A program made the translations under genes and the position numbers. 64,000 nt of DNA from Halorubrum sp. Atlit-26R (GTDB lineage Archaea; Halobacteriota; Halobacteria; Halobacteriales; Haloferacaceae), in contig NZ_QPLT01000004.1 in the NCBI RefSeq assembly GCF_003666015.1, positions 1-64,000 of the forward strand, read 5' to 3'. This document shows, one piece after another, positions 38,871-48,525 of this stretch. A model generated the notes under the pieces. The model saw only the letters and a program-made list of their open reading frames with translations. It did not search any database and was not told the DNA's origin. Numbering within the stretch: the first letter of the stretch is position 1; each line of letters begins with the position of its first letter.

Positions 38871-39188
38871 TCACGGCCACAGGCCCGCGACGAACAGGAG
38901 GTTCCGCGCGGCGACCGCGAGCGAGAGGACGCCGACGCCCGCGCACATCAGGGTCGCGACGAACCGCCGCGTCCCGCCCGCGACGGCGACCGGAACCCCG
39001 ATAACCGCCATGCCGACCACTTTCGTGAGGAGCATCCCGCCGAGGAGGCCGAACCGGGAGATGAACAGCCGGCCGACGGGCGACCCCTCGACGTACTCGC
39101 TCCCGGTGAGGGCGACGTACGTCGTTCCCACGTCGGCCGCGATGCCAACGAGCAGGAGGCCGACGGCGAGGGCGAGACGGGAAGGCAC
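38871..39188 (-). CDS. Small membrane protein (DUF5658-like)
   Basis: The 105-residue protein has three hydrophobic segments, with GIAADVGTTYVALTGSEYVEGSPVGR between the first two, resembling the pattern of DUF5658-type small membrane proteins. GTG 39188 is chosen, although the frame is open further upstream, because CATAAATCT (39214-39222) provides a TATA box at 26-34 nt. The function is unknown. Confidence 0.5.
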   Translation of the reverse strand: MPSRLALAVGLLLVGIAADVGTTYVALTGSEYVEGSPVGRLFISRFGLLGGMLLTKVVGMAVIGVPVAVAGGTRRFVATLMCAGVGVLSLAVAARNLLFVAGLWP

Positions 39189-39439
39189 TGACCGGGCGGA
39201 CGCGACACGCAGACATAAATCTCCGGACACGCGACCGCCCCGAAGCTATTGACGGGGCGGAGCTGGTGTTGAGCTCGATCGGTTGCGGTCAGGCCGTCCA
39301 TCGGAACCGAAGTGAAACGGCGCGAAGCGTCTGCGTTGGTCGTCCCCGTCCGAAGTCCGCAGCTTCGAACGTGCTCCCGACCGCCGGACTCCCGTGATGT
39401 TTTTAGTATGACTATTTGTAGACGGGAGTATTCACGAAG

Positions 39440-40489
39440 ATGAGCCACGGCCGCATCTGGGTCAGTTCGATCGTCGAGCAAGTCCGGCAGGTCGTCGATA
39501 GCCCGGTACTCGCCTCGATACTGGGCATCGGATGGATACCGATCGCACTGACCGTCGCTGCGATCGACGTCTCGGAGGCGACGCCGCTGTTCGTCGTCAC
39601 GCAGTCGCTCGCGGCGCTGATGGTCGTGTTCGGGCCGTTCGACGTGTGGTACTACGACGAGCGGCTCTTGCCCGGATTTTTCGATCGAGCATCCGAGATC
39701 GTCGCTCCCGGACAAGACGAGCTGCTACGGGAGATGGCGACCAAGTACGAGCGACGGTTCGCGAGGTACTGGTGGGTCGTCGTGGTTCCGTGGACCGCCC
39801 TCGTCTTGATGGTGTTTTTCGTTTCGGACGGGTATCTCGCCAGTCAGGGGATCACGAGCCCAGTCGCCTACTGGTCGTACTTCGGCTTCTTCACCTACTG
39901 GGGAATTTTCTCCGGACTGGGTTTCCACGGCGGTATCACGACCGTATTGGCTATTCGAGAGTTCGCCGAGACGGTCGAACTGTCGATCGATCCGCTCCAC
40001 CCGGACGGGCTCGGCGGGCTCAGTCAGATCGGGCACTTCGCGATTCGAACGACCTTGATCCTCTCGACGGGCGCGCTGGCCCTGCCGCTCTCGTTTCAGC
40101 TCGCGGCGGAAATCGGGCTTTCCGAGCCGGTGTACCTCGGCGTGGGGCTGTACGTCGTCCTGATCGCGGGGATATTCCTGTACCCGACGTTCAGGGTGAA
40201 TCAGCGCGCACAGGCATTGCGTGAGTCGATTTTAGACGAGTATCGAACCCGCATTCGCGAGATGGAGTCGCGCCTCGACGACCAGATGGAAGAGGTAGAG
40301 AGCGACGCCGCGTTACGGGAGAACCAGACACTACAGATGGAGATACAGCGGGTCAGACGGGAGTTCGGCGATTACCGGAACGTACAGTTGTATCCGCTCT
40401 CTATCGGGATTCTGATTCAGTTACTGAGTTCATTACTGTTACCGATACTCTTCATCCTCTTCGAGATGATGCTCGCACAGTATCTCTGA
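39440..40489 (+). CDS. Membrane protein with C-terminal coiled coil, unknown function
   Basis: The 349-residue protein has about seven hydrophobic segments (first near residues 25-45, last at 330-346). A charged coiled-coil stretch is visible at about 262-318 (IREMESRLDDQMEEVESDAAL and following). HPDGLGGLSQIGHFAIRTT near residue 190 is a conserved-looking loop; this motif occurs in several large haloarchaeal membrane proteins of unknown role. TTTTTAGTAT at 39400-39409 is a likely TATA box. Codon use is somewhat less GC-biased than the neighbours. Confidence 0.6.
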   Translation: MSHGRIWVSSIVEQVRQVVDSPVLASILGIGWIPIALTVAAIDVSEATPLFVVTQSLAALMVVFGPFDVWYYDERLLPGFFDRASEIVAPGQDELLREMATKYERRFARYWWVVVVPWTALVLMVFFVSDGYLASQGITSPVAYWSYFGFFTYWGIFSGLGFHGGITTVLAIREFAETVELSIDPLHPDGLGGLSQIGHFAIRTTLILSTGALALPLSFQLAAEIGLSEPVYLGVGLYVVLIAGIFLYPTFRVNQRAQALRESILDEYRTRIREMESRLDDQMEEVESDAALRENQTLQMEIQRVRREFGDYRNVQLYPLSIGILIQLLSSLLLPILFILFEMMLAQYL

Positions 40490-40566
40490 ACGCACCGCGG
40501 GAACCGATCGGATACCGCGTTCCCGAACACCCGTGGCTGGTCGCCCGCCGCGCACAGCACGGGGTC

Positions 40567-40574
40567 ATTTAAAC
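40567..40574 (+). promoter_or_regulatory. TATA box of thioredoxin-reductase-like gene
   Basis: The AT-rich ATTTAAAC lies 24-31 nt before ATG 40598. It supports that start instead of an in-frame GTG four codons upstream. Confidence 0.6.
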
Positions 40575-40597
40575 CGACGGGACGCGTGTATCCGGTA

Positions 40598-41674
40598 ATG
40601 AGTTCGTCCGACGACGAGTACGAGATCGCGGTGGTCGGCGGCGGGCCGGCCGGGCTGACGACCGCGCTGTACGGGGCCCGACTGGGCCACGAGACGGTGC
40701 TGATCGACCGGGGCGGCGGGCGCGCGGCGATGATGGCCGACACGCACAACGTGATCGGGGTCACCGAGGAGGTCTCCGGCAACGAGTTCCTCGCGACCGG
40801 CCGCGAGCAGGTTGAGTCGTACGGCGGGACGTTCGAGCGCGGCTTCGTCACCGACGTCGAGCGCACCGACGACGACCGGTTCCGACTCTCGACGAACGAC
40901 GCCGAGATCCTCGCGGACCGCGTCGTCCTCGGGACCGGCTTCTCCGACGAGCGCCCGGACCCGCCGCTCCCGCGGACGGGAAAGGGGCTCCACTACTGCC
41001 TCCACTGCGACGCCTACATGTTCGTCGACGAGCCGGTGTACGTGATGGGTCACGGCGAGGCCGCCGCCCACGTCGCGATGATCATGCTGAACATGACCGA
41101 CGACGTGGACCTGCTGACCCGCGGCGCGGAGCCGACGTGGAGCGAGGAGACGGCCGCGCAGCTGGAGGCGCACCCGGTCGACGTCGTCCACGAAGAGGTG
41201 TCGGGCGTCGAGAACGACCCCGACTCCGGCTGGCTGGCGGCGCTGGAGTTCGAGGACGGGACCCGCCGCGAGTACCGCGGGGGGTTCCCGATGTACGGCT
41301 CCGACTACAACACCGCGCTCGCGGAGGGGCTCGGCTGCGAGCTGACAGAGAGCGGCGAGATCGACGTCGACGACCACGGCCGCACCAGCGAGGACGGCGT
41401 CTTCGCGGTCGGCGACATCACGCCCGGCCACAACCAGGTCCCGGTCGCGATGGGACAGGGCGCGAAGGCCGGCCTCGCGATCCACAAGGAGATCCGAGAG
41501 TTCCCGCGCTCGACCGAGGAGATCGCGCGCGACGGGCCCGTCGGCGACGACGAGGTGCCCGCCATCCCGCCGCACCTCATGGCGACCGCCGTCGCCCACG
41601 AGGGGCACGCGGGCGGGCCGCGTGAGGCCGCCGAGGCCGAAGAGGCCGAGGCGCCGGCAACCGACGACGACTGA
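40598..41674 (+). CDS. Thioredoxin reductase-like FAD/NAD(P) oxidoreductase
   Basis: The 358-residue protein has an FAD-binding motif (IAVVGGGPAGLTTALYGARLG) at the N-terminus, a redox CxxC in HYCLHCDAY near residue 130, an NAD(P) site around VYVMGHGEAAAHVAM, and the C-terminal FAD motif DGVFAVGDITPGHNQV. The C-terminal 50 residues are acidic and extend beyond a standard reductase. The electron acceptor might be a thioredoxin or ferredoxin-linked partner, not encoded nearby. A T-run after the gene may terminate it. Confidence 0.78.
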   Translation: MSSSDDEYEIAVVGGGPAGLTTALYGARLGHETVLIDRGGGRAAMMADTHNVIGVTEEVSGNEFLATGREQVESYGGTFERGFVTDVERTDDDRFRLSTNDAEILADRVVLGTGFSDERPDPPLPRTGKGLHYCLHCDAYMFVDEPVYVMGHGEAAAHVAMIMLNMTDDVDLLTRGAEPTWSEETAAQLEAHPVDVVHEEVSGVENDPDSGWLAALEFEDGTRREYRGGFPMYGSDYNTALAEGLGCELTESGEIDVDDHGRTSEDGVFAVGDITPGHNQVPVAMGQGAKAGLAIHKEIREFPRSTEEIARDGPVGDDEVPAIPPHLMATAVAHEGHAGGPREAAEAEEAEAPATDDD

Positions 41675-41709
41675 TCGACGACAGGCTTTCAGCGGAAACT
41701 CCCGCTAGC

Positions 41710-41716
41710 TTTTTTT
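41710..41716 (+). terminator. Poly-T terminator
   Basis: Seven consecutive T residues 36 bp after the stop codon of the thioredoxin-reductase-like gene, in GC-rich DNA. Archaeal transcription commonly stops at such U-runs. Confidence 0.55.
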
Positions 41717-41736
41717 ATAAGGCTCGCTGCGCGGGC

Positions 41737-41886
41737 TGCGACTTCCAGGGTTCAAACCCGGCGGCGATTTCTCTCACTGCGCTCGAGAAATGCGCCGGCC
41801 GGGACTCCCGCGAGCGAACGAAGTGAGCGAGTGGGAGTACGGGCGGCGCACGACCGAAGGGAGTGCGCCGGCCGGGATTTGAACCA
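41737..41886 (-). repeat. Partial duplicates of tRNA-Gly 3' end
   Basis: Fragments of the neighbouring tRNA's 3' end recur here: TGCGCCGGCCGGGATTTGAA at 41863-41882, TGCGCCGGCCGGGA at about 41791-41804, and a TTCAAACCCGG block near 41751. Between them a second shared sequence (CGGCGATTTCTCTCAC, then CGAGAAA) repeats at about 41762 and 41926. This is the pattern left by repeated site-specific integration into a tRNA gene, or by a local duplication. No gene is present in the 280 bp between the oxidoreductase and the tRNA. Confidence 0.65.
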
Positions 41887-41953
41887 CGGTCGCTCGCTGC
41901 GCTCGCTCTCTGATTCAAATCCCTCGGCGATTTCTCTCACTTCGTTCGAGAAA

Positions 41954-42024
41954 TGCGCCGGCCGGGATTTGAACCCGGGCCATGAGCTTGGAAGGCTCAG
42001 GTCCTACCACTAGACCACCGGCGC
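41954..42024 (-). tRNA. tRNA-Gly (anticodon UCC)
   Basis: The 71-nt gene folds into a full cloverleaf: acceptor arms GCGCCGG/CCGGCGC with discriminator A, D arm GTC-loop-GAC, anticodon stem TGAGC/GCTCA with loop CTTCCAA (anticodon TCC, read 5'-3'), and T arm CCGGG-TTCAAAT-CCCGG. CCA is not encoded. The AT-rich CTTATGAAAG near 42068-42078 upstream may be its promoter. Confidence 0.95.
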
Positions 42025-42159
42025 TCGCGTCGGTCGATGACGCACCTACACGTAGGCGGAACGGCTTTCATAAGCGTTCCGTGTTCTGACGGGACGAACC
42101 GCCGCGGCGTTCAGGAACTATACTTAAAGAACCACGATACTGCGGACGTCTCCCAGCGC

Positions 42160-42187
42160 GTTAGAACGCTTTTCAGCCGGTTAGAAC
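42160..42187 (+). promoter_or_regulatory. Direct repeat upstream of doxX-like gene
   Basis: GTTAGAAC occurs at 42160-42167 and again at 42180-42187, exactly 20 bp apart, about two helical turns, with ACTATACTTAAAG some 40 bp before. This places two sites on one DNA face and suggests an operator or activator site for the DoxX pair. Confidence 0.4.
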
Positions 42188-42242
42188 ACTGTTCGGGACC
42201 TATGTGTGTACCCACCCAACGTACACCCGTGAGGTGACACCG

Positions 42243-42767
42243 ATGTCATACCAAACTAGCAATCCGCTGGTCGGCGAGACCGAGTTCGCGCTGGACGGGC
42301 CCTGGGCGACGTACTGGATCGCGTTCCTGCGCGTCGTCACCGGCTGGTGGTTCTTCCACGCCGGGATCACGAAGATCATCGAGAGCGGGTTCTCGTACAC
42401 CTACGGGTCGGCGTACATGCAACAGATGAGCGGGACCGCCCTCGGCGGGATCCCGGTCTGGATGGGGAACAACCTCGCGTGGCTCATCGAGCCCGGGGTT
42501 CCCCTCTTCGAGACGCTGATCGGGCTCGCGCTGATGGCCGGAGCCCTGACCCGGTTCGCCGCGTTCGGCGGGGTCATCTTCATGGTCCTGTTCTGGATCG
42601 GCAACGCCGGGTTCGGCAACGGCGTCGTCAACAGCGACCTGATGGGACTGCTCCTGTTCCTGACGGTGATCGTGCTCGCGGCCGGTCGCTACTACGGCCT
42701 CGACGCGCTCATCGAGGAGACGGAGGTCGTCAAACAGAACCCCAAGCTGCGGTACCTGCTCGGCTGA
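42243..42767 (+). CDS. DoxX family membrane protein
   Basis: The 174-residue protein has four membrane spans and the DoxX pattern WIAFLRVVTGWWFFHAGITKI, with a following ETLIGLALMAGALTRFAAFGG. DoxX proteins are linked to quinone-dependent oxidation or thiosulfate/quinone systems, or redox homeostasis; the role here is open. GAGGTGA 5 nt before ATG 42243 is a good ribosome-binding site. The next small gene follows 13 bp downstream, so they are cotranscribed. Confidence 0.8.
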   Translation: MSYQTSNPLVGETEFALDGPWATYWIAFLRVVTGWWFFHAGITKIIESGFSYTYGSAYMQQMSGTALGGIPVWMGNNLAWLIEPGVPLFETLIGLALMAGALTRFAAFGGVIFMVLFWIGNAGFGNGVVNSDLMGLLLFLTVIVLAAGRYYGLDALIEETEVVKQNPKLRYLLG

Positions 42768-42780
42768 GAGGTGAACGCAA

Positions 42781-43065
42781 ATGACAGATACTATCGACAC
42801 GGCGGCGCGGGCGCTGAGCGCGGGACTAATGTTGTTCGGCATCGTCGTCCTCGGGATCGTCGAGATCCTGGCCGGCGAGCCGTACAGTCCGGTCCCGATA
42901 ACGAACGAGGCCGGTGACGTGGTCGCGACACCGCTGATCTCGCCGGAGATCCGCACGGCGTTCGTCTTGGCGGGCATCGCGGTGCTGGGCCTGTACGCGG
43001 CGTACCGGTTCGTGGCCCCGCTCCCGGACGACCGGGACGTCAGCCACGAGACGATGGCCGACTGA
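42781..43065 (+). CDS. Small membrane protein downstream of doxX
   Basis: The 94-residue protein has two hydrophobic segments (about 10-30 and 58-80) separated by a polar loop (GEPYSPVPITNEAGDVVATP). GAGAGGTGA precedes the ATG, so it is translated from the doxX transcript. The function is unknown, but close pairing suggests a subunit or partner of the DoxX protein. Confidence 0.6.
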   Translation: MTDTIDTAARALSAGLMLFGIVVLGIVEILAGEPYSPVPITNEAGDVVATPLISPEIRTAFVLAGIAVLGLYAAYRFVAPLPDDRDVSHETMAD

Positions 43066-43127
43066 ACCGCGCGGGAGTCACCGACCGCGACGCGACCGGC
43101 GGAACGCACCGTCGCGGACGACGACGG

Positions 43128-45596
43128 TCACTCTTCTGTTGAACGCGTGCTGTCGTCGAGCGACCGCTCCGACTCGGTTCCTCTCGCCGCACTCGGCTCG
43201 CTCACGTCGGTGTCGGTCCCGCCGTCCGTGCTCGCGGGGGCGGCGTCCGACGGGTCCTCGTCCGCGCCGAACGTGAACGCGGTGTCGGCGTCGGTCTCCT
43301 CGGTGTCGCCGACGTCGGCGATCGTCGCCCCGTCGCCGCGGGCGGCCTCGTCGACGTCGACGTCGAACTCCTCCGTCGTCTCCCGCAGGTCCCGGGCGCG
43401 CTCGTGGAGGTCATGGGCCTGCCCGGAGACCTCGCCGAGCGTGGCGGCCTGCTCTTCCGCCGCGGAGGCGACCGTGGTCGCCTCGGCGGTGGTCTGCTCG
43501 CTCACGCCCGCGAGCTCGTCGACCGCGCCGGTCACCTCGTTGACCGACGCCGCCTGCGCGTCCATCGCGCCGGAGATCTCCTGGACGCCGTCGTCGGCCT
43601 CGCTCACGCGCTCGCTGACGTCGGCGAGCGCGTCCTCCGCGTCCTCGACGACCTCGACGCCGTCGTCGACGCCGTCGCGGATCGCGGCCATCTCGTCGAC
43701 GCTCTCGTCGGTGCGCTCGCGGAGGCTCTCGATCAACGCCTCCACCTCGGCGGCGGACTCCTGAGTCTCCTCTGCGAGCGACTTCACCTCCTCGGCGACG
43801 ACCGCGAAGCCGGAGCCGGCCTCGCCCGCGCGGGCGGCCTCGATCGAGGCGTTCAAAGCGAGCAGGTTCGTCTGGTCGGCGATCTCCGAGATCGTCTCGA
43901 CGATCGCGTCGACCTCCGCCATCTCGGCCTCGAGCCGCTCGACCGTCTCCGCGGCGGACTCGGAGCGCGCCTCGATACCGTGGAGCTCTTCGACCGCGTC
44001 GGCGGCCGCCTCGCGGCCCTCCGCCGTGAGCGCGTCGGCCTGCCGAGAGGTGGTCGCGACCTCGTCCGCGGAGGCGGCGACCTCCTCGACGGTCGCGGAC
44101 ATGTCCTCCATCTCGCCGGCGACCTCGGCCAGCTGGCGGCTCTGTCGCTCCGCGCCGGCGGAGATCTCGTCGACCGCGTCGCTCGTCTCCCGGCCGGCGG
44201 CCGCGGCCTCGTCGGTGCCGTCGGTGACCGCGTCGCTCCGCTCGGCCACCTCGACCGCGAACGCGTCGACCTCGGCGATCGCGGCCTCTAACTCGTCCAT
44301 GGCGTCGTTGAACTCCGCGGCGATGTCACGGAGCGCCTCGGGGTCGTCCGGATCGGCGTCGAGCCGCGCGGTGAGGTCGCCGTCGGCGCAGACCGCCATC
44401 GTCTCGCCGAACTCGCTCGCCCGCGACTCCAGTCGCTCGGCGAACGCCTCGCTCTCCGCCTTCGCCGCCTCGGCGCGCTCCCGCTGCGTCTCCGCCGACC
44501 GGATCTGCTCGCGCAGCGAGTCGCGCATGGTCGCGAACGCGGCGGAGAGGTCGCCGAACTCGTCGCGCCGCTCCGTGTCGAAGTCGACGTCGAGGTCGCC
44601 CTCCGCCAGCGCCGACGCCCGTCCCCGGAGCTGGTTCAGCTCGGTGACGGTGCCGCGGCCGAGCGTCGCGCCGAGCAGCCCGAGCCCGACGATCGCGACG
44701 CCGACGATGAGCAGCAGGTTCCGTCCGATCATCCCCGAGAGGGCGTACGCCTCCGAGAGCGGGACGTGGACCGCGACGTACCAGGCCTCGGTCGGGACGG
44801 GGGCGTACGCGACGAAGTACCTGTCGCCGTCCGCGAGTCCGAGCCGCGTCGACGAGACGTGCCCGATCGGGTCCTGTCGGTCGAAGAGCTGCGAACGGAC
44901 CGCCTCGTCGTACCGCTCGCCGGCGACGCCGTCGCGGTCGCTGGCGCCGATCTCGCCGTCAGTTTCCACGATCGTCGTGAACGCGCCGTCAGTCGGCTGC
45001 CGGAAGCCGCCGACGAGCGCGTCGAGCGAGACCTCCATCACCGCGTACTCTCGTTTCGGCGTTCCGGCCACGTAGGCGACCCGGCGCTCCCCGTCGACCT
45101 CGTACGTCGGCGTCGTCGTGACCGTGTCGCCGAGCAGGAGCCCGTCGTCGAACCACGGCTGGCTCGTGAGGGTCTCGGCCCGGTCGGCGTCTCCCCCCGC
45201 CTCGTCGGACGACGCGATCACCGATCCGTCGTCGGGGTCGACGTAGTGGAACGCCAGCACGCCGTCGCTCGCCCGGGACAGGTGCGAGGAGAGGTACGCC
45301 GCGACGGCGTCCGGGTTCTCGCTGTAGACGTCGTTGTCGGCGACCGCCGCGGCGGTCGCCCGGCGATCGCTGGTCCAGCCGCCGGCTTCGGTGGCGCTCA
45401 GCTCCGCGACGGCCGTGTAGTCGGCCTGCGCGTTCGATTCGAGCTGATCGGTCGTCTCCGCGTACGTGACGGCCCCGACGGCGCCGATCGCGATCACGAC
45501 GACGACGAGGGCGACGAGGAACTTCGCGAGGTAGCTCCGGGCCAGCGCGCCGGGGGTCACCCGACGCAAGACCCGTTCGAGGACGGTGTCGGCCAT
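43128..45596 (-). CDS. Methyl-accepting chemotaxis transducer
   Basis: The 822-residue protein has a membrane span near residues 25-48, a periplasmic-type dCache-like sensor (about 50-285), a second span (about 290-312), HAMP segments and a long MCP signalling coiled coil. The hairpin tip that binds CheA/CheW is [42 protein letters not shown], seen in pieces. An acidic tail of about 90 residues follows. ATG 45596 (MADTVLERV) is preferred. Ligand is unknown. TTAAAGA about 25 nt upstream is a likely TATA box. Such transducers control flagellar rotation. Confidence 0.88.
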   Translation of the reverse strand: MADTVLERVLRRVTPGALARSYLAKFLVALVVVVIAIGAVGAVTYAETTDQLESNAQADYTAVAELSATEAGGWTSDRRATAAAVADNDVYSENPDAVAAYLSSHLSRASDGVLAFHYVDPDDGSVIASSDEAGGDADRAETLTSQPWFDDGLLLGDTVTTTPTYEVDGERRVAYVAGTPKREYAVMEVSLDALVGGFRQPTDGAFTTIVETDGEIGASDRDGVAGERYDEAVRSQLFDRQDPIGHVSSTRLGLADGDRYFVAYAPVPTEAWYVAVHVPLSEAYALSGMIGRNLLLIVGVAIVGLGLLGATLGRGTVTELNQLRGRASALAEGDLDVDFDTERRDEFGDLSAAFATMRDSLREQIRSAETQRERAEAAKAESEAFAERLESRASEFGETMAVCADGDLTARLDADPDDPEALRDIAAEFNDAMDELEAAIAEVDAFAVEVAERSDAVTDGTDEAAAAGRETSDAVDEISAGAERQSRQLAEVAGEMEDMSATVEEVAASADEVATTSRQADALTAEGREAAADAVEELHGIEARSESAAETVERLEAEMAEVDAIVETISEIADQTNLLALNASIEAARAGEAGSGFAVVAEEVKSLAEETQESAAEVEALIESLRERTDESVDEMAAIRDGVDDGVEVVEDAEDALADVSERVSEADDGVQEISGAMDAQAASVNEVTGAVDELAGVSEQTTAEATTVASAAEEQAATLGEVSGQAHDLHERARDLRETTEEFDVDVDEAARGDGATIADVGDTEETDADTAFTFGADEDPSDAAPASTDGGTDTDVSEPSAARGTESERSLDDSTRSTEE

Positions 45597-45656
45597 TACT
45601 ATCACGCGCTCGACAGGGGGTCTTTAATTCACCTCCGTCGGTATCGGTGGTGATAA

Positions 45657-46307
45657 TCAGCGGGTTCGGGGAGTCACTTCTGCGTAGCAGTTCCCGCTCG
45701 AAACCGTCGCGTGCCGCGGTTCGAGGTCGCTCGCCGCGAGGTCCGCCTCGAACTCCGCGGGCGAGTAGATGTGATAGTACCGCGGGACCGTCTCGCCGCC
45801 CGGCAGCGTCCAGCCGACGGTCGTGTCGAACCCCTCGTCGCGGTCGAACCGGTCGTGCGCCGTGCTCCACGCGCTGACGAGCGCGACCCCGTCGGGCGCG
45901 AGGACGCGCGCCAGCTCGTTCAGGCTCTCGACGCGGGTCGCCCGCGGCGAGAGGTGGTGGAGCGTGGCGACGTAGACGGCGAGGTCGACCGCGTCGTCGC
46001 GCACCGGGAGCGCGGCCGCGTCCCCGTGAACGAACGCGGCCGCGTCCGCGAACCCCCGGTCACGGGCGCGGGCGACCGCCTCGTCGAGCAGGCCGCGGCT
46101 GAGGTCGACGCCGACAGCCCTGTCGGCGCGCTCCGCGAGCGCCTCCGTATGGCGGCCGTTCCCGCAGCCGACGTCGAGCGCGACGCTCCCCGACCGGCCC
46201 TCCAGGAACGACTCGACCTCGGGCCACGCGTACTCCCGCGTCTTCGAGAAGTGGCTCGCGATGCGGTCGTACGTCGACTGCGGATCGCCGGTCGGCTGCG
46301 GGTCCAT
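45657..46307 (-). CDS. Class I SAM-dependent methyltransferase
   Basis: The 216-residue protein has motif I VALDVGCGNGRHTEALAERA, motif II FVHGDAAALPVRDDAVDLAVYVATLHHL and a YYHIYSPAEFEADLAAS region near the end. Overall it resembles the Trm9/ABH8 type that modifies wobble uridines of tRNA, although this cannot be settled from sequence. The end of the gene is 60 bp before the transducer start. Confidence 0.75.
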   Translation of the reverse strand: MDPQPTGDPQSTYDRIASHFSKTREYAWPEVESFLEGRSGSVALDVGCGNGRHTEALAERADRAVGVDLSRGLLDEAVARARDRGFADAAAFVHGDAAALPVRDDAVDLAVYVATLHHLSPRATRVESLNELARVLAPDGVALVSAWSTAHDRFDRDEGFDTTVGWTLPGGETVPRYYHIYSPAEFEADLAASDLEPRHATVSSGNCYAEVTPRTR

Positions 46308-46347
46308 ACCGGGGCCTCGGTCGCGACGGATAAATGCCGACCGACCG

Positions 46348-48525
46348 TCACACGGCGCCGATCGCGACGAACGCGACGAGCGTGAGCGCGAGCAGCACCA
46401 CGACGTGTTTCACGCCGTCGCGCACCGACCCCTCCCCGAGCTGGCCGGCGACGAGCCCGGAGCAGACCGCCTGAATCGACGCGGCGTGGAAGAACAGCTG
46501 CTCGTAGGCGTCGACGTCGATGTCGCCGATCCCGTCCGCGATCCCTCCCGGGCCGCCGGGGACGCCGCCCCCCGCGTCCGGGAGGCTCCCGCCCGTCCCC
46601 GGGACGCCGGCCGACTCGATGGCGGGGATGAAAGAGACGGACAGCGCCGCGATGATCCCGAGGAAGACGAGGAAGGAGATGTAGATGACGATGAGGTACG
46701 TGAGCATTACCTGTCGGCGCTCGCGCCGGAGCGACCACGTCGCGCGCGACTCGTCGGCGGCGATCCGGAGGACCGGCCCGACGTCCCCGCTCGCCCGGAT
46801 CGCGTTGGTGACGAGCGCGACCGCGCGGGACATCATCGGCGATCGAACGCGGCGTTCGAGGCGGCGCAGCGCGGTCGAGACGTCCGCGCCCCAGTCGACG
46901 TCGCGTCGGGTCCGCCGGAGGTCCTCGGTCAGCGCCTCGAGGTTCGAGTCGGCGACGCGGCGGACGCTGCCGACCACGGCGGTCCCCGCCTCGTTGACGC
47001 TGGCGAGCCGGTCGAGGAAGTCGGGCACCGCGGACTCGATGCGTCGGACCCGACGCTTCCCGAACTCGTAGGCGACCGCGTACGCCGCGAGGACGAACGC
47101 CGTCGCGGCGACGATCGGCCCGTCGATCTGGCCGACCATCTCCACGGGCGTCCCGAGCGTGACCGGGAACGCGAAGACGAGCAGCCCGACGACCGCGACC
47201 GGGACCGCGACGAGCAGGACCGTTTGCGGGGAGGCCAGCACCGTCTCGGCCGGCGACGCGATCAGCCGCCGCACCCAGCGGAGGCGGTCGTAGACGCGGA
47301 GCCGCTCGCGGCTCTCGGTCCAGCGGTCGGCCGGGGGAGGGTTCGCGCTCCCTTCGGCCGCCGCGCCGCCGTCGAACCGGGCGGTATCCCCTCTGTCCCC
47401 GGGCTCGTCCGTCGCGTGGCGCACGCCGGTGACCGAGGGGGTGTCCGGGTCGTCGAGCGACGACGCCGCGACGGTCTCGGTGCCGCCGACGCCCTGCGTC
47501 ACGCTGTCGACGTAGACGACGAAGCCGAAGGTGGCGAGCGGCACGCCGAGGTAGACGACGACGCGGAGGAGCGGCATCGTGTCCTGCAAGACGAGGCCGA
47601 TGACGACGAGGATGGTGATGAAGAACAGCGGGCCGGCGACCAACGCCGTCACGTACGCCTCGGCGAACGTCGAGAGCAGTTCGAGGTACTGCTCCTGTTT
47701 CGCCTCCGCCTCCGCCTGATAGCGCTCGTACTGGTCGTCGAGGAACGCCGACACCGACTGCCCGGTGCCGAGGACGGAGGCGAGGTTCTCCGAGAAGTCC
47801 GCCAAGTCGTCGCTGGGCGTCCGCCGCGAGATCCGCTGGAGCGCGGTGAGCGCGTCGGTGCCGAAGGCGTTCATGTCGCGGACCGCGACCGAAAGCTCCG
47901 TGGCGGCCTCGCCGTACACCGACTCGTTCTCCGCGAGCGTGTCCATCACGCGCGGGAACGCCATTCCCGAGCGCGAGAGCGCGTACATGAACGCGACCGT
48001 CCGCGGCAGGGTGGCGTCGATCTCGGCCGCGCGGGCGTAGGCCCGCTGATCGAGCAGCCGCCAGCGAGCCACGTACGCGCCGAGCGCGAGCCCGGAGCCG
48101 ACGGTCGCGGAGACGACCGCGAGCAGGACGAACAGCCTGCCGAGCCCGAGGTCGGCGAGCCGCGCGACGACGGCGACGAACTCGACGGAGGCCGGGAGCG
48201 CCTCGCGGATCGCCGCCTCGCCGACGTCGAGCGCCGCGAGCAGCCCCGCGGCCGCGTACACGCCGATGACGCTGCCGGCGACGCCGAGGACCGCGGCGTA
48301 CAGCAGGGTCCGCGAGGCGTACACGCGGTGCGTGGTGCCGGCGACGTGGGCCGCGCGCATCCGGTCGCGCTGCGCGCGGCGTCGCGCCTCGTCCTCGCCG
48401 ACGTAGTCGCCGAACGCCGACAGCGCGACGCGGGTGACGAACAGGTCCGCGCGGTCGTCGACGAGCGGGAGCGCGAGCGCGAGGCAGACCGCGACCGCGA
48501 CGGCGAGGGGGAGGTACTCGATCAT
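46348..48525 (-). CDS. tadC: TadC-type membrane component of a type IV pilus/secretion system
   Basis: The 725-residue protein contains two type II secretion F domains (about 175-330 and 490-640), each followed by pairs of membrane spans. This gives seven to nine spans in total, the usual size of archaeal PilC/FlaJ-like proteins. Examples are PRTVAFMYALSRSGMAFPRVMDTLAEN and VPDFLDRLASVNEAGTAVVGSV. The start overlaps the ATPase stop (ATGA). It is the membrane platform for assembly of pilin-like subunits. Confidence 0.82.
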   Translation of the reverse strand: MIEYLPLAVAVAVCLALALPLVDDRADLFVTRVALSAFGDYVGEDEARRRAQRDRMRAAHVAGTTHRVYASRTLLYAAVLGVAGSVIGVYAAAGLLAALDVGEAAIREALPASVEFVAVVARLADLGLGRLFVLLAVVSATVGSGLALGAYVARWRLLDQRAYARAAEIDATLPRTVAFMYALSRSGMAFPRVMDTLAENESVYGEAATELSVAVRDMNAFGTDALTALQRISRRTPSDDLADFSENLASVLGTGQSVSAFLDDQYERYQAEAEAKQEQYLELLSTFAEAYVTALVAGPLFFITILVVIGLVLQDTMPLLRVVVYLGVPLATFGFVVYVDSVTQGVGGTETVAASSLDDPDTPSVTGVRHATDEPGDRGDTARFDGGAAAEGSANPPPADRWTESRERLRVYDRLRWVRRLIASPAETVLASPQTVLLVAVPVAVVGLLVFAFPVTLGTPVEMVGQIDGPIVAATAFVLAAYAVAYEFGKRRVRRIESAVPDFLDRLASVNEAGTAVVGSVRRVADSNLEALTEDLRRTRRDVDWGADVSTALRRLERRVRSPMMSRAVALVTNAIRASGDVGPVLRIAADESRATWSLRRERRQVMLTYLIVIYISFLVFLGIIAALSVSFIPAIESAGVPGTGGSLPDAGGGVPGGPGGIADGIGDIDVDAYEQLFFHAASIQAVCSGLVAGQLGEGSVRDGVKHVVVLLALTLVAFVAIGAV

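Noticed and set aside
39189-39230. Longer N-terminus for the small membrane protein at 38871-39188
   Set aside because: A TATA-like CATAAATCT lies inside that extension and is correctly spaced for GTG 39188.
41737-41886. A second functional tRNA gene
   Set aside because: Only 3' parts are present; no anticodon arm or 5' acceptor strand accompanies them.
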